64,000 bases of DNA from Allobosea sp. CRIB-10 (GCF_900112185.1 NZ_FOKP01000023.1:1-64000); one strand, 5' to 3'. Counted from the first letter of the stretch, positions 52,077 through 61,159 are shown. A program made the numbers and translations. The notes: a model not told the origin generated them from the sequence alone.

Positions 52077-52843
52077 GCGGCCTCCCCGAGTGAGGCGCCG
52101 AGATAGGCGGCCTGTGCACCCTCATGCGCCTTGATCGCGTCCGGCGTGTCGCAGGCGATCAACCGGCCGAGATCGAGCACGGCGACGCGGTCGCAGACGC
52201 CGAAGACGATATCGAGGTCATGGGCGATCAGAATGGTCGAGAGGTCCTCGCCGAGCGTGCGCACGACCTCGATCAGATGCTCCCCCTCGGCGCGGGAGAG
52301 ACCCGCCGTGGGCTCGTCGAGCAGGAGCACGCGCGGGCGCATCGCCAGCGAGACCAGCACGTCGACGATGCGTTGCTCGCCATAGGACAGGCCTGCGACC
52401 GCCAACTCGGCCCGATCGCGCAATTGAGCGCGTGTCAGCAACTCATCAGCCGCCTCGTCCGCTGCCGCGACCGCCTTGCGGCTGCCGAACCACCCATAAC
52501 CCTCGCCGCTCCGCGAGCGCGCCGCCAAAGCGAGGTTCTCGCGAACGCTGAGCTCAGGGAAAGCCATGCTCTTCTGGAAGGTGCGCACGAGGCCGGCGCG
52601 GACCCGAACGTCGGGCTTTGCCCTGGTGATGTCCTCGCCGGCGAAGGCGACGCGCCCCTGATCGGGGATCAGGAAGCCGGTGACGATGTTGAACAGGGTC
52701 GTCTTGCCGGCGCCGTTCGGGCCGATCAGGCCGAGGCATTCGCCCTGGCCGAGCGTGACCGAGACATCGCTCAGCACCTTCAGCCCGCCGAAGGACTTGG
52801 CGACGCCCTCGATCGCGAGAGCGGGAACGGCGTTCGCGCTCAT
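52073..52843 (-). CDS. Branched-chain-type ABC transporter ATPase (LivG-like)
   Basis: 256-residue partner ATPase. Walker A GPNGAGKTT, GLVRTFQKSMAFPELSVREN (LivG-type Q-loop), signature LSYGEQRIVDVLVSLA, Walker B VLLLDEPTAGLS and switch region IAHDLDIVFGV. Overlaps its neighbours on both sides by ATGA. Confidence 0.9.
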   Translation of the reverse strand: MSANAVPALAIEGVAKSFGGLKVLSDVSVTLGQGECLGLIGPNGAGKTTLFNIVTGFLIPDQGRVAFAGEDITRAKPDVRVRAGLVRTFQKSMAFPELSVRENLALAARSRSGEGYGWFGSRKAVAAADEAADELLTRAQLRDRAELAVAGLSYGEQRIVDVLVSLAMRPRVLLLDEPTAGLSRAEGEHLIEVVRTLGEDLSTILIAHDLDIVFGVCDRVAVLDLGRLIACDTPDAIKAHEGAQAAYLGASLGEAA

Positions 52844-53859
52844 GACCGGCCCTCCGCATCCTTGCGCCGTCCGAAGGCGGCCTTCAGCCCGGCGACGACG
52901 CCCTTCGGCATGATCATCACGGTCAGCACGAAGACGAGGCCGACGACCAGCTGCCAGCGATCAGTGTAGGACGAGACATAGGTCTGGATGCCCAGATAGA
53001 TCGCCGAGCCGATGAAGGCGCCATAGAGCGAGCCGACGCCGCCGATCACCAGCATGATGATCATCATCGCCGACATCGTCCAATGCACGGCATTGGGGCC
53101 GACATACTGGTTGACGAAGGGATAGAGCGCCCCGGCCGCGCCGGCGATGGCGCCGGAGGCGAGCAGCGCCATCAGGCGGATACGCGGGATCGAATAGCCG
53201 AGTGCGCTCATCCGGAGCTGCCGCTCGCGCGTGCCGAGCAAGGCCCGGCCGATCGGCGCGGTGACGAAGGAGCGAGCGGCGAGATAGGCGGCGAGCGCCA
53301 GCACGAGCGCGGCGAGATAGAGCGCGACACCGTTGTTGAGCGGGACCGTGGCGAAGCCGGTGTGCAGGGTCAGCACCGGAAAGCCGCGCAGACCGTCGGC
53401 GCCGCCGGTGACCTCGCGCCAGTGGAACACCACCTCCCAGACGATCTGGCCGACGATCAGGCTGAGGATCAGGAAGAACAGGGCGATGGTGCGCATCACC
53501 ACGACGCCCATCAGCAGCGCCGCCGCCATGCCCGTGGCGATGCCGACCGCCAGCATCACCACGATGTCGGCGCCGAGCGTCTGAGCGGCGATCGCGGCGG
53601 CATAGGCCGCGCCGCCGAAGAAGACGGCATGGCCGAGCGAGACCAGCCCGCCGAAGCCGACCAGCAAATCGAGGCTGAGCACGGCGGTGCCGATGATCAG
53701 GATCTCCGCCAGGAAGCGCAGCTGGTAGTCACCGGCGAACAGCAGGGGGATCGCGGCGGCGAGCGCAAGCAGCGCAGCCTTCGCGGCCACCGGCAGGCTG
53801 CGCCGCTCACTGGCGGGGCGCGCTTCCGCGCGGCCGGTCCCGTCGGCGATCGAGCTCAT
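52840..53859 (-). CDS. Branched-chain-type ABC transporter permease (LivM-like)
   Basis: 339-residue permease with about ten helices. LivM marks: LLVGFGGLVSLGHAVFFGGAAYA near residue 67, GGADGLRGFPV, RALLGTRERQLRMSALGY and VIGGVGSLYGAFIGSAIYLG. The start ATG at 53859 overlaps the LivH-like stop. A long frame continues upstream but only shadows livH. Confidence 0.9.
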   Translation of the reverse strand: MSSIADGTGRAEARPASERRSLPVAAKAALLALAAAIPLLFAGDYQLRFLAEILIIGTAVLSLDLLVGFGGLVSLGHAVFFGGAAYAAAIAAQTLGADIVVMLAVGIATGMAAALLMGVVVMRTIALFFLILSLIVGQIVWEVVFHWREVTGGADGLRGFPVLTLHTGFATVPLNNGVALYLAALVLALAAYLAARSFVTAPIGRALLGTRERQLRMSALGYSIPRIRLMALLASGAIAGAAGALYPFVNQYVGPNAVHWTMSAMMIIMLVIGGVGSLYGAFIGSAIYLGIQTYVSSYTDRWQLVVGLVFVLTVMIMPKGVVAGLKAAFGRRKDAEGRS

Positions 53860-54725
53860 ACCTGCCTCACCTTCTTGGCGACCAGCCCCTCGGGCAGCGC
53901 GACCAGCAGCGCGGCCATGATGGCAAGCGCGACGACGTTCGAGAATTCTGGCACCCACACCTTGGAGAAGGTCATGGCGAAGCCGAGCAGCAGCGCGCTC
54001 AGCACGGTGCCGCGGAAAGTGCCGAGCCCGCCGGCGACGACGACGATCAGCGCCAGGATCAGCACCTCCTCGTCGAGGCCGGGATAGGCCGAGAGGATGC
54101 CGGCGCCGAGCGCGCCGGAAATGCCGCCCAGCCCTGCCGAGATCACCAGCACCGCCGTGAAGATCCGGCGCGTGTCGAGGCCGAGCGTCTCGACGAAGCC
54201 GCGATCGGTGACGCAGGCCCTGACCACCGCGCCCCAGATGGTGCGGTCGATCACGAACCACAGCGCGAAAGCGAGCGCCGCGCCGAAGCCGATGATGAAG
54301 AGCCGGTAGATCGGGAACGGCATGTCCATGATGAAGACGACGCCGCGCAGCGCCTCCGGGATTTCCGCCGAGAGGATCTGCGCGCCAAAACCCCAGCGCA
54401 TCAGATCGGCGAAGATCACCGAGAGACCGTAGGTCAGCAGCACCTGCATCAGATGGGTGCGGGCGTAGAACTGCCGGAAGGGGAAGCGCTCCAGCAGGAA
54501 GCCGGCGAGGCCGGCCGCCGCGAAGGCGACCGGGAAGGCGAGCCACCAGGGCGCGCCCGAGGCCAGCCAGTAGACGCCGACATAGGCGCCGAGCAGGAAG
54601 AAGGAGCCGTGGGTCAGGTTGACGAAATTCATCAGGTTGAGCACCACCGACAGGCCGAGCCCGGTCAGCAGCAAGAGCATCGAGAACGACAGCGCGTTCA
54701 GGCTCTGGACGGCGTAGAAGCCCAC
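53856..54725 (-). CDS. Branched-chain-type ABC transporter permease (LivH-like)
   Basis: 289-residue permease. LivH marks: LSVVLNLMNFVNLTHGSFFLLGAYVG near residue 25, a middle loop with RACVTDRGFVETLGLDTRRIF, and VVAGGLGTFRGTVLSALLLGF near residue 230. It is 19 nt after the binding-protein gene. Confidence 0.9.
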   Translation of the reverse strand: MGFYAVQSLNALSFSMLLLLTGLGLSVVLNLMNFVNLTHGSFFLLGAYVGVYWLASGAPWWLAFPVAFAAAGLAGFLLERFPFRQFYARTHLMQVLLTYGLSVIFADLMRWGFGAQILSAEIPEALRGVVFIMDMPFPIYRLFIIGFGAALAFALWFVIDRTIWGAVVRACVTDRGFVETLGLDTRRIFTAVLVISAGLGGISGALGAGILSAYPGLDEEVLILALIVVVAGGLGTFRGTVLSALLLGFAMTFSKVWVPEFSNVVALAIMAALLVALPEGLVAKKVRQV

Positions 54726-54744
54726 GGAACCGCTCCTTGTCGCG

Positions 54745-55947
54745 TCAAGCCACCGGGCCCGGATCGCGGACGCCCTTATAGGTGTGGATCACCTGGTTGA
54801 CCGGGCCGCCGGCGCCTTCCTTGATCTCGTTGACATAGATGTCGAGGATCGCCTGGTTGTTGCGTGGGTCGAACGGCATCGGCCCGAACACGGTCTCGAC
54901 CTCCTTGGCGAGCAGCGCTTCCTTGACCTTCTCCTTGTTGGAGAGATCGCCTTCGACGCGCTCGACCGCGGCCTTGATCACCTGGCCGGTGACGTAGCCG
55001 GCCGTGCCCATCTCGCCGGGCATGGCGTTGCGGGCGGCCTGATAGGCCTTGGTGAAGGCGGCCGAGCTCGGCGCCGTCGGCGACTGGTTGCAGGTGTTGA
55101 GCCCGCCGAGCGCCGCTTCCTTGACGGCCGAGACCACGTCCTCCTGGTCGAACAGCGCGCCGCTGCCGATCAGCTTGACCTTGCCGTGCAGCCGGTACTC
55201 GCGCATCTGGCGCAGGAAGCGCACCGCGTCGGAGCCGGCGAAGAAAGAGAAGATGAACTCCGGCCGCTCCGAGGCGATCGTCGTCAGCAGCGGCCCGAAA
55301 TCGGTAGTGCCGAGCGGTGCCCAGAGCTGCTTGCCGACCTTGCCGCCCTGCTGCTGGTAGCTCGCGACGAAATCGCCGACGGATTCGCGGCCGGCGGCAT
55401 AGTCGGCGGCGATCGTCAGGCAGCCGGACTTGCCGAGCTTCTCGAAAGCCCACTGGCCGGCGGTATGGCCGAGCATCCAGTTGGTCTTGGTCGGGCGGAA
55501 GACGAAGGGGCTCGCCGCCTTGCGGGCAAGGTCATTGGCCGAGCCGGCGGAGATGAAGGTCAGCGCCTTGGCCTCGGTCACCACGTCGCGGACAGCGAGC
55601 GCCACGGCGGAGGAGATCACGCCGGAGACGATGTCGACATTGTCCTGGCCGAGGAGCTTGCGGAATTTGCGCACGCCCTCATCGGGCTTGGCCTGATCGT
55701 CCTCGACGATCAATTCGACGGCGCGGCCGGCGAGCTTGCCGCCATTCTCGGCCAGGAACATCTGCATGCCGGCGCGCATGCTCTCGCCGAGCGCCGTGAA
55801 CGGGCCCGACAGCGAGGTCACCATGCCGATCTTCAGCGGCTTGTTGGCAGTCTGTGCCAGAGCCGGCGCACCCATCGCGCCGGTGAAGGCGGTGGCACCG
55901 GCGGTCGCGAGGAAGCTGCGGCGAGAGAAGGAAAAGCGCTCGGTCAT
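54745..55947 (-). CDS. Branched-chain-type ABC transporter substrate-binding protein
   Basis: 400-residue periplasmic protein of the LivK/Peripla_BP_6 type. It begins with a twin-arginine signal (SFSRRSFLATAGATAF, cleaved near APALAQ). The mature part has LKIGMVTSLSGPFTALGESMRAGM and VELIVEDDQAKPDEG. The ABC-dioxygenase operon starts here. Homologues with this context carry aromatic acids; the ligand here is not known. Confidence 0.88.
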   Translation of the reverse strand: MTERFSFSRRSFLATAGATAFTGAMGAPALAQTANKPLKIGMVTSLSGPFTALGESMRAGMQMFLAENGGKLAGRAVELIVEDDQAKPDEGVRKFRKLLGQDNVDIVSGVISSAVALAVRDVVTEAKALTFISAGSANDLARKAASPFVFRPTKTNWMLGHTAGQWAFEKLGKSGCLTIAADYAAGRESVGDFVASYQQQGGKVGKQLWAPLGTTDFGPLLTTIASERPEFIFSFFAGSDAVRFLRQMREYRLHGKVKLIGSGALFDQEDVVSAVKEAALGGLNTCNQSPTAPSSAAFTKAYQAARNAMPGEMGTAGYVTGQVIKAAVERVEGDLSNKEKVKEALLAKEVETVFGPMPFDPRNNQAILDIYVNEIKEGAGGPVNQVIHTYKGVRDPGPVA

Positions 55948-56004
55948 GGGACGTCCTCCAACGGGGCGGTCTTGGCGCCACCCGATTGCCCGGCATCCAA
56001 CAAG

Positions 56005-56035
56005 ATCGATATAAGCCTGTCAATCTTATTTCGAT
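56005..56035. promoter_or_regulatory. Inverted repeat in the divergent transporter/GntR control region
   Basis: Arms ATCGATATAAG (56005-56015) and CTTATTTCGAT (56025-56035), 11 bp with one mismatch and a 9-nt spacer, about 58 nt upstream of the binding-protein gene in an AT-rich tract. Candidate regulator site or promoter-overlapping operator; inference only. Confidence 0.35.
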
Positions 56036-56144
56036 ATTTTTTCGAACGCAGTTCACGCCAGAAACCAAGGCGTCTCAAAAAATTCCCATGATTACGAAGT
56101 TTATAATGAAAATGGCATCGGCGAGGCATTTCAATCAGGATTGT

Positions 56145-56156
56145 AATTTCGAAATT
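56145..56156. promoter_or_regulatory. Candidate GntR-family operator
   Basis: Perfect 12-bp palindrome AATTTCGAAATT, 46 nt before the GntR-family gene. Short symmetrical sites of this size suit FadR/FCD-type regulators, and the position would permit autoregulation and control of the divergent ABC operon. Confidence 0.4.
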
Positions 56157-56201
56157 TGATGATAGAGAAGGCCATCGACCACAGGAGCTGCGCGCCTCGG
56201 A

Positions 56202-56915
56202 ATGACCTCTTCCGACAAGACTCTGGCCGACCGGACCTACCGCCAATTGCGCGGCGACATCGTCAATGGCCGGCTGGCGGCCGGCAGCAAGCTGAAGCTC
56301 GAAGGGCTGGCGCAGGACTATGCCGTCGGCATGTCGCCGCTGCGCGAGGCGCTTGCCCGTTTGATGGGCGACCTGCTCGTCGTCTCCGAAGGGCAGCGCG
56401 GCTTCTGGGTGGCGCCACTCTCGCTCGACGAGCTCGACGACGTCTCCCGCGTCCGCGCCCTAATCGAGACCGAGGCGCTCAACGCCGCGATCCGCAATGG
56501 CGATGCAGAGTGGGAGCACGAGGTCACGGCGGCGTTCGAGGCGCTGGCGGCGGTCGAAGAGCATCTGCCGCATACCAGAGAGCCCTTGCCCCCAGAGCAG
56601 CTCGAGATCTGGGAAGCGCGCAATCGCGCCTTCCACGCCGCTCTGGTCTCGGCCGCCGGCTCGCCGATGCTGATCAAGCTGCGCGCCCTGCTCTACCAGC
56701 AGTCCGAGCGCTATCGCCGCGTCTCGCTCAACGTCTCGCGCGGCTGGCGCAACGTCCATGACGAGCACCGGGCCATCTACGACGCGACGATGCAGCGCAA
56801 TGCGCTGCGCGCCTGCCGGATGACCGAGCTTCACCTTGCCCGCACCGCCGAAGAAGTCCGCAAGGCGATGGCCGCGCTGAGCCGCGACGACGATGCTCCC
56901 GGAGACAAGGCGTGA
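56202..56915 (+). CDS. GntR-family (FCD) transcriptional regulator
   Basis: 237 residues. The N-terminal winged helix is YRQLRGDIVNGRLAAGSKLKLEGLAQDYAVGMSPLREALARL, the classic GntR pattern. The C-terminal FCD domain (about 78-220) has SRVRALIETEALNAAI, then NRAFHAALVSAAGSPMLIKL and HDEHRAIYDATMQRNALRAC, with the His and Asp/Asn residues that bind metal and acid ligands. It is divergent from the ABC-dioxygenase operon and first in the rightward catabolic operon, so it likely controls both. Its stop overlaps the SDR start. Confidence 0.88.
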   Translation: MTSSDKTLADRTYRQLRGDIVNGRLAAGSKLKLEGLAQDYAVGMSPLREALARLMGDLLVVSEGQRGFWVAPLSLDELDDVSRVRALIETEALNAAIRNGDAEWEHEVTAAFEALAAVEEHLPHTREPLPPEQLEIWEARNRAFHAALVSAAGSPMLIKLRALLYQQSERYRRVSLNVSRGWRNVHDEHRAIYDATMQRNALRACRMTELHLARTAEEVRKAMAALSRDDDAPGDKA

Positions 56916-57652
56916 GCGGCTTCGATCTGAGCGGCCAGATCATTCTGGTCACCGGCGCGGCCGGTGGCATCGGCGCGGTCACCGCGCAAGTATTGGCGAG
57001 CCTTGGCGCCAAGCTCGTGCTCACCGATCGCATTTCCTGCGCGGCGACGATCGCAGGGCTCGGCGAGAAATCCGGCAATGCCCGCGAGATCGTCATCGAC
57101 CTGCTCGACGACGAGGCGCCGCGGCGCCTGTCCGAACAGGCCGGGCCGATCGATGCCGCGGTGCTCGGCGCCGGCATCTACCGCCCAATCGATTGGGACG
57201 CAGATGGCTGGGAGGAGGTCGCCGAGACGACGCTGTCGCTCAACCTGATGGCGCCGATGCGCCTGGCGCGCGAACTCGTGCCCGCCATGGCGGCGCGCGG
57301 CGGCGGCCGGGTCGTCCTCGTCGGCTCGATCGTCGCCGCGACCGGTGGCTCCTTCCCCGGCGTCGGTCCGCACTACGCTGCGTCGAAGGGCGGCCTGCAC
57401 ACGCTGGTGCGCTGGCTTGCGGCCCGCTTCGGCGGCCAGGGCGTACTGGTCAACGGCGTCGCGCCGGGCATCACCGACACGGCCATGGTCGGCGTCCACG
57501 ACCTTTCGGGGGCGCTGGCGAAGCATCCGCTCAGCCGGGCCGCAAGGCCGGAGGAGATTGCCTGGCCGATCGCCTTTCTCTGCTCTCCGGCGGCGAGCTT
57601 CGTCTCGGGCGCCATCCTCGACGTGAATGGCGGCGCGATGATGCGCCCATGA
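56912..57652 (+). CDS. SDR-family dehydrogenase
   Basis: 246 residues from a GTG start overlapping the GntR stop (GTGA). Cofactor motif LVTGAAGGIGAVTA, catalytic Ser in LVGSIVAATGG, Tyr-x-x-x-Lys in HYAASKGGLHTL, tail VSGAILDVNGGAMMRP. The usual NNAG is replaced by LGAGIY. It may oxidise a dihydrodiol or side-chain alcohol to give the catechol cleaved by the dioxygenase encoded opposite; that role is inferred. Confidence 0.82.
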   Translation: MSGFDLSGQIILVTGAAGGIGAVTAQVLASLGAKLVLTDRISCAATIAGLGEKSGNAREIVIDLLDDEAPRRLSEQAGPIDAAVLGAGIYRPIDWDADGWEEVAETTLSLNLMAPMRLARELVPAMAARGGGRVVLVGSIVAATGGSFPGVGPHYAASKGGLHTLVRWLAARFGGQGVLVNGVAPGITDTAMVGVHDLSGALAKHPLSRAARPEEIAWPIAFLCSPAASFVSGAILDVNGGAMMRP

Positions 57653-57682
57653 CGATAACGACAACAAACCGGGAGTGAGACG

Positions 57683-59188
57683 ATGAACAGCGCCGTTCCG
57701 CGCTACCAGGGCGCTGCTGTCAGTGCCGAAACCGCCCGCCTGTCGCATTTCATCGACGGGCGCTTCGTGCCGGCCGGCCGCAGCAGCTTCGAGAACCGTC
57801 ACCCAGCGACCGGCGAGGTGATCAACCTCGTGCCGGAGGCCGACTCGGCCGCGATCGATGACGCGGTCAAGGCGGCCAAGCGCGCCCTCAAGGGCCCGTG
57901 GGGCAGGATGAGCGAACAGCAGCGTTCGGCCATCCTGCGCAAGGTCGCCGACGGGATCATGGCCCGCTTCGACGACTTCCTCACCGCCGAGGTGCTCGAC
58001 ACCGGCAAGCCGAAGAGCCTCGCCTCGCATATCGATATTCCGCGCGGCGCCGCGAACTTCAACGTCTTCGCCGACCAGGTGCTGACGCTCTCGACCGAGA
58101 CCTTCCGCATGGCGACGCCGGACGGGGCAGGGGCGCTGAACTACGCGATCCGCGGGCCGCGCGGCGTCATTGCCGTGGTCTGCCCGTGGAATCTGCCGCT
58201 CCTGCTGATGACCTGGAAGGTCGCCCCGGCGCTGGCCTGCGGCAACACCGTCGTGGTCAAGCCCTCCGAGGAGACGCCGACCACGGCGACCATGCTCGGC
58301 GAGATCATGAACGAGGCCGGCGTGCCGCCCGGCGTCTACAATGTCGTGCACGGCTTCGGCGAGGACAGCGCCGGCGAGTACCTGACCAGCCATCCGGGCG
58401 TCGACGGCATCACCTTCACCGGAGAGACCCGCACCGGCGAGGCGATCATGCGGGCCGCGTCCAGGGGCGTCCGCCCGGTCTCGCTCGAGCTCGGCGGCAA
58501 GAACGCCTCGCTGGTCTTCGCCGATTGCGACATGGACAAGGCGATCGAGGGCGTGACTCGCGCCGTCTTCGCCAATTGCGGCCAGGTCTGCCTCGGTACC
58601 GAGCGCGTCTATGTCGAGCGGCCGATCTTCGCCGAGTTCACCCAGCGCCTGAAGCACGCGGCAGAGAAGCTGAAGCCCGGCAATCCGTTCGAGGCCGCGA
58701 CCACGCTCGGCCCGCTGATCAGCCAGGTCCACCGCGACAAGGTGCTGTCCTACTATGCCAAGGCGAAGGCCGAGGGGGCCGAGATCATCACCGGCGGCGG
58801 TATTCCCGAGCTTGCGGCGCCGTATTCCGCCGGCTCCTTCGTCGAGCCGACGATCTGGACGGGTCTTCCTGAGGATTCGGCTGTGATGCGCGAGGAGATC
58901 TTCGGGCCCTGCTGCAACATCGTGCCCTTCGACGAGGAGGATGCCGTCATCGCCCTGGCGAACGACAGCCCCTACGGCCTCGCCACTTCGATCTGGACGG
59001 AGAACCTGACGCGGGCCCATCGCGTCGCGGCGCAGGTCGAGGTTGGCATCACCTGGGTGAATTCCTGGTTCCTGCGCGACCTGCGCACCCCCTTCGGCGG
59101 CTCGAAGCAGTCCGGCATTGGCCGCGAGGGCGGCGTGCACTCGATGGAGTTCTACACCGAGCTGCGCAACGTCTGCGTCAAGCTCTGA
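57683..59188 (+). CDS. 2-hydroxymuconic semialdehyde dehydrogenase-like enzyme
   Basis: 501-residue aldehyde dehydrogenase closest in pattern to the DmpC/XylG/NahI group. NAD site CPWNLPLLLMTWKVAPALACGN, base Glu in SLELGGKNAS, nucleophile Cys in NCGQVCLGTER, and the diagnostic C-terminus VNSWFLRDLRTPFGG followed by MEFYTELRNVCVKL. It would oxidise the semialdehyde made by an extradiol dioxygenase. It is distinct from the HpaE at 3343-4884. It lies 30 nt after the SDR gene. Confidence 0.88.
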   Translation: MNSAVPRYQGAAVSAETARLSHFIDGRFVPAGRSSFENRHPATGEVINLVPEADSAAIDDAVKAAKRALKGPWGRMSEQQRSAILRKVADGIMARFDDFLTAEVLDTGKPKSLASHIDIPRGAANFNVFADQVLTLSTETFRMATPDGAGALNYAIRGPRGVIAVVCPWNLPLLLMTWKVAPALACGNTVVVKPSEETPTTATMLGEIMNEAGVPPGVYNVVHGFGEDSAGEYLTSHPGVDGITFTGETRTGEAIMRAASRGVRPVSLELGGKNASLVFADCDMDKAIEGVTRAVFANCGQVCLGTERVYVERPIFAEFTQRLKHAAEKLKPGNPFEAATTLGPLISQVHRDKVLSYYAKAKAEGAEIITGGGIPELAAPYSAGSFVEPTIWTGLPEDSAVMREEIFGPCCNIVPFDEEDAVIALANDSPYGLATSIWTENLTRAHRVAAQVEVGITWVNSWFLRDLRTPFGGSKQSGIGREGGVHSMEFYTELRNVCVKL

Positions 59189-59215
59189 AGGCCCTTAGGT
59201 TTCTCGATCACACCG

Positions 59216-59235
59216 GGCGGTCGCTTGCGACCGCC
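59216..59235. terminator. GC-rich hairpin between dehydrogenase and hydratase genes
   Basis: GGCGGTCGC-TT-GCGACCGCC, a perfect 9-bp inverted repeat 27 nt after the dehydrogenase stop. No T-run follows, so it is more likely a pause, RNA-stability or attenuating hairpin than a full terminator. Confidence 0.4.
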
Positions 59236-59279
59236 GTCTCCACAAGCGCGCTCAGCGCCATAGATCATAGGAAACGTCC

Positions 59280-60062
59280 ATGCTGACCGAAGCCCAGCGC
59301 GCGCAGGTGGTGCGCTCTTTGCTCGAAAGCCACCGCACCAGGAAGCAGGGCGAGCGGCCCTCGCAGATGTTCCCCGAGATCGAGATCGCCGATTCCTATG
59401 CGATCTCGTCGGCGGTGGCGCAGGAGCGGGTCAAGGCCGGTGCCCGCATCATCGGCCACAAGATCGGCCTGACCTCGAAGGCGATGCGGGCCTCCTCGAA
59501 GATCGACGAGCCCGACTATGGCTATCTCTTCGACGACCTTCTCCTGAACGACGGCGCCAAGGTGAAGTTCGAGAACTTCTGCGTGCCCCGCGTCGAGCCG
59601 GAACTGACCTTCATCCTGAAGGAACCGCTGAAGGGCCCGGGCATCGGGCTGATTGATGTGCTCAGGGCGACCGAATATGTCGTGCCCTCGATCGAGATCA
59701 TCGATGCGCGCGTCACCGAGCCGCGCAAGATCTTCGACACGGTCGCCGACAATGGCGCCGCCGCCGGCATCGTGCTGGGCGGCCGACCGGTCCGGCCTGA
59801 GGATGTCGACCTGCGCTGGGTCGGCGCAATCTTCTATCGCAACGCCGAGATCGAGGAGACCGGCCTCGCCGCCGGCGTGCTGGGTCACCCGGCCATGGCG
59901 ATCGCCTGGCTCGCCAACAAGCTCGCGCCCTTCGACATCACCCTGCAGCCGGGCGACCTGATGCTGTCCGGCTCCTTCACACGGCCGGTCTGGGCGGCTA
60001 AGGGCGATACGCTGCACGCCGATTTCGGGCCGCTCGGTAGCGTCTCCGTGCAGTTCGTCTAG
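59280..60062 (+). CDS. Hydratase/decarboxylase of the HpaH / 4-oxalocrotonate family
   Basis: 260 residues, paralogue of the HpaH at 601-1404. Marks: GHKIGLTSKAMR, metal site RVEPELTFIL, ATEYVVPSIEIIDAR and GDLMLSGSFTRPVW. Enzymes of this family either hydrate 2-oxo-alkenoates or decarboxylate oxalocrotonate; lacking a separate gene for the other step, I cannot choose. The next gene, an HpaI-type aldolase, would accept a hydratase product, which slightly favours a hydratase. Confidence 0.83.
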   Translation: MLTEAQRAQVVRSLLESHRTRKQGERPSQMFPEIEIADSYAISSAVAQERVKAGARIIGHKIGLTSKAMRASSKIDEPDYGYLFDDLLLNDGAKVKFENFCVPRVEPELTFILKEPLKGPGIGLIDVLRATEYVVPSIEIIDARVTEPRKIFDTVADNGAAAGIVLGGRPVRPEDVDLRWVGAIFYRNAEIEETGLAAGVLGHPAMAIAWLANKLAPFDITLQPGDLMLSGSFTRPVWAAKGDTLHADFGPLGSVSVQFV

Positions 60063-60066
60063 CGCG

Positions 60067-60100
60067 CTTTCCGTTCAGCCGACTTCGGCGGAACGGAAAG
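60067..60100. terminator. Hairpin after the hydratase gene
   Basis: CTTTCCGTTC (60067-60076) pairs perfectly with GAACGGAAAG (60091-60100), and the loop itself can pair (CCGA with TCGG). It begins 5 nt after the hydratase stop. No T-run follows, so termination strength is uncertain; it could be part of a dispersed repeat. Confidence 0.45.
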
Positions 60101-60123
60101 AATTCGCGCCAACTCAATAAGTT

Positions 60124-60172
60124 GAGCATGTTCTTGTCGCAAAAGTGGTCCCCACTTTTGCGGAACATGCTC
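60124..60172. repeat. Palindromic intergenic repeat (GAGCATGTTC / GAACATGCTC)
   Basis: 49-bp element: outer arms GAGCATGTTC and GAACATGCTC, inner arms GCAAAAGTGG and CCACTTTTGC. This GAGCATG...CAAAAGTGG type is spread between genes in many Hyphomicrobiales. It ends 13 nt before the HpaI-type gene and may affect its translation. Confidence 0.8.
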
Positions 60173-60185
60173 GGAGGAGCCGTCG

Positions 60186-60947
60186 ATGGATCTGCCCCGC
60201 AATGCCTTCAAGGCCGCGCTCGCCCGCGGCGAACTGCAGATCGGGCTGTGGAGCAGCCTGTGCAGCCCGATCGTCGCCGAGATCATCGGCCATAGCGGCT
60301 TCGACTGGATCCTGGTCGACACCGAGCATTCGCCCAACGAGCCGCCGGCGGTTCTCGCCCAACTCCAGGCGCTGCAGGCCGGCACGGCGACGCCGATCGT
60401 GCGCCCGGCCTGGAACGATCCGGTGCTGCTGAAGCGCCTGCTCGACATCGGCACGCAGGCCGTGCTGGTGCCCTTCGTCCAGAACGCGGAGGAGGCGGCC
60501 AAGGCGGTCGCCGCCTGTCGCTATCCGCCGGCCGGCATCCGCGGCATCACCGTCAGCGGGCGCGGCAGCCGTTATGGCCGCGTGCCCGATTATCTCAAGC
60601 GCGCCGATGCCGAGATCTGCGTCCTCGTCCAGGTCGAGACCGGCGAAGCGCTGGCGGAGATCGAGGCGATCGCTTCGGTCGACGGCGTCGACGGCGTCTT
60701 CATCGGCCCGGCCGATCTCTCGGCCTCGCTCGGCCATATCGGCAATCCCGGCCATCCCGAGGTGCAGGCCGCGATCAAGGGCGCGGTCGAGCAGCTGACG
60801 GCCGTCGGCAAGCCGGCCGGCATCCTGACGCCGTCCGAGGCCGATGCGCGCCGCTACATCGAATGGGGCTACCGTTTCGTTGCGGTCGGCTCCGATCTCG
60901 GCCTGCTGACCAGGCACGCCGACGCATTGGCGAAAACGTTCCGCTAG
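60186..60947 (+). CDS. hpaI: HpaI/HpcH-family 4-hydroxy-2-oxo-heptanedioate aldolase
   Basis: 253-residue class II (metal) pyruvate aldolase with a TIM-barrel fold. Family marks: FDWILVDTEHSPNEP, PIVRPAWNDPVLLKRLLDIGTQ-type residues near 60-80, the metal Glu in VLVQVETGEAL, and GVFIGPADLSASLGH. HpaI cleaves 4-hydroxy-2-oxo-heptanedioate to pyruvate and succinate semialdehyde, the last step of the homoprotocatechuate route. The hpa operon at the left end of the window lacks this gene, so this enzyme may serve both routes. Related garL/rhmA-type aldolases are alternatives. Confidence 0.82.
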   Translation: MDLPRNAFKAALARGELQIGLWSSLCSPIVAEIIGHSGFDWILVDTEHSPNEPPAVLAQLQALQAGTATPIVRPAWNDPVLLKRLLDIGTQAVLVPFVQNAEEAAKAVAACRYPPAGIRGITVSGRGSRYGRVPDYLKRADAEICVLVQVETGEALAEIEAIASVDGVDGVFIGPADLSASLGHIGNPGHPEVQAAIKGAVEQLTAVGKPAGILTPSEADARRYIEWGYRFVAVGSDLGLLTRHADALAKTFR

Positions 60948-61159
60948 AACATCGTCTCGCGCGAGATTCGTGGTAGTTCGAAAGTGGCGGTCTTCGTGGC
61001 GAAGGGGCACTGAGCCTCGAGGGTAAGCCGCCCCAAATCGGCTGACAGGGACGGGCTGGAACCGACATGGGCGCCGGCGGTTAGGTTTCGGCACGCCGAA
61101 GCGACAGCCGTCGCTCGCGGCCGTGCATTCGGCAGATCTCAACCCAGAAGGACGTCAGC

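Noticed and set aside
60948..61159. Small gene between the aldolase and the DUF2171 gene
   Set aside because: No start with a ribosome site and no frame with family resemblance; treated as plain intergenic DNA.
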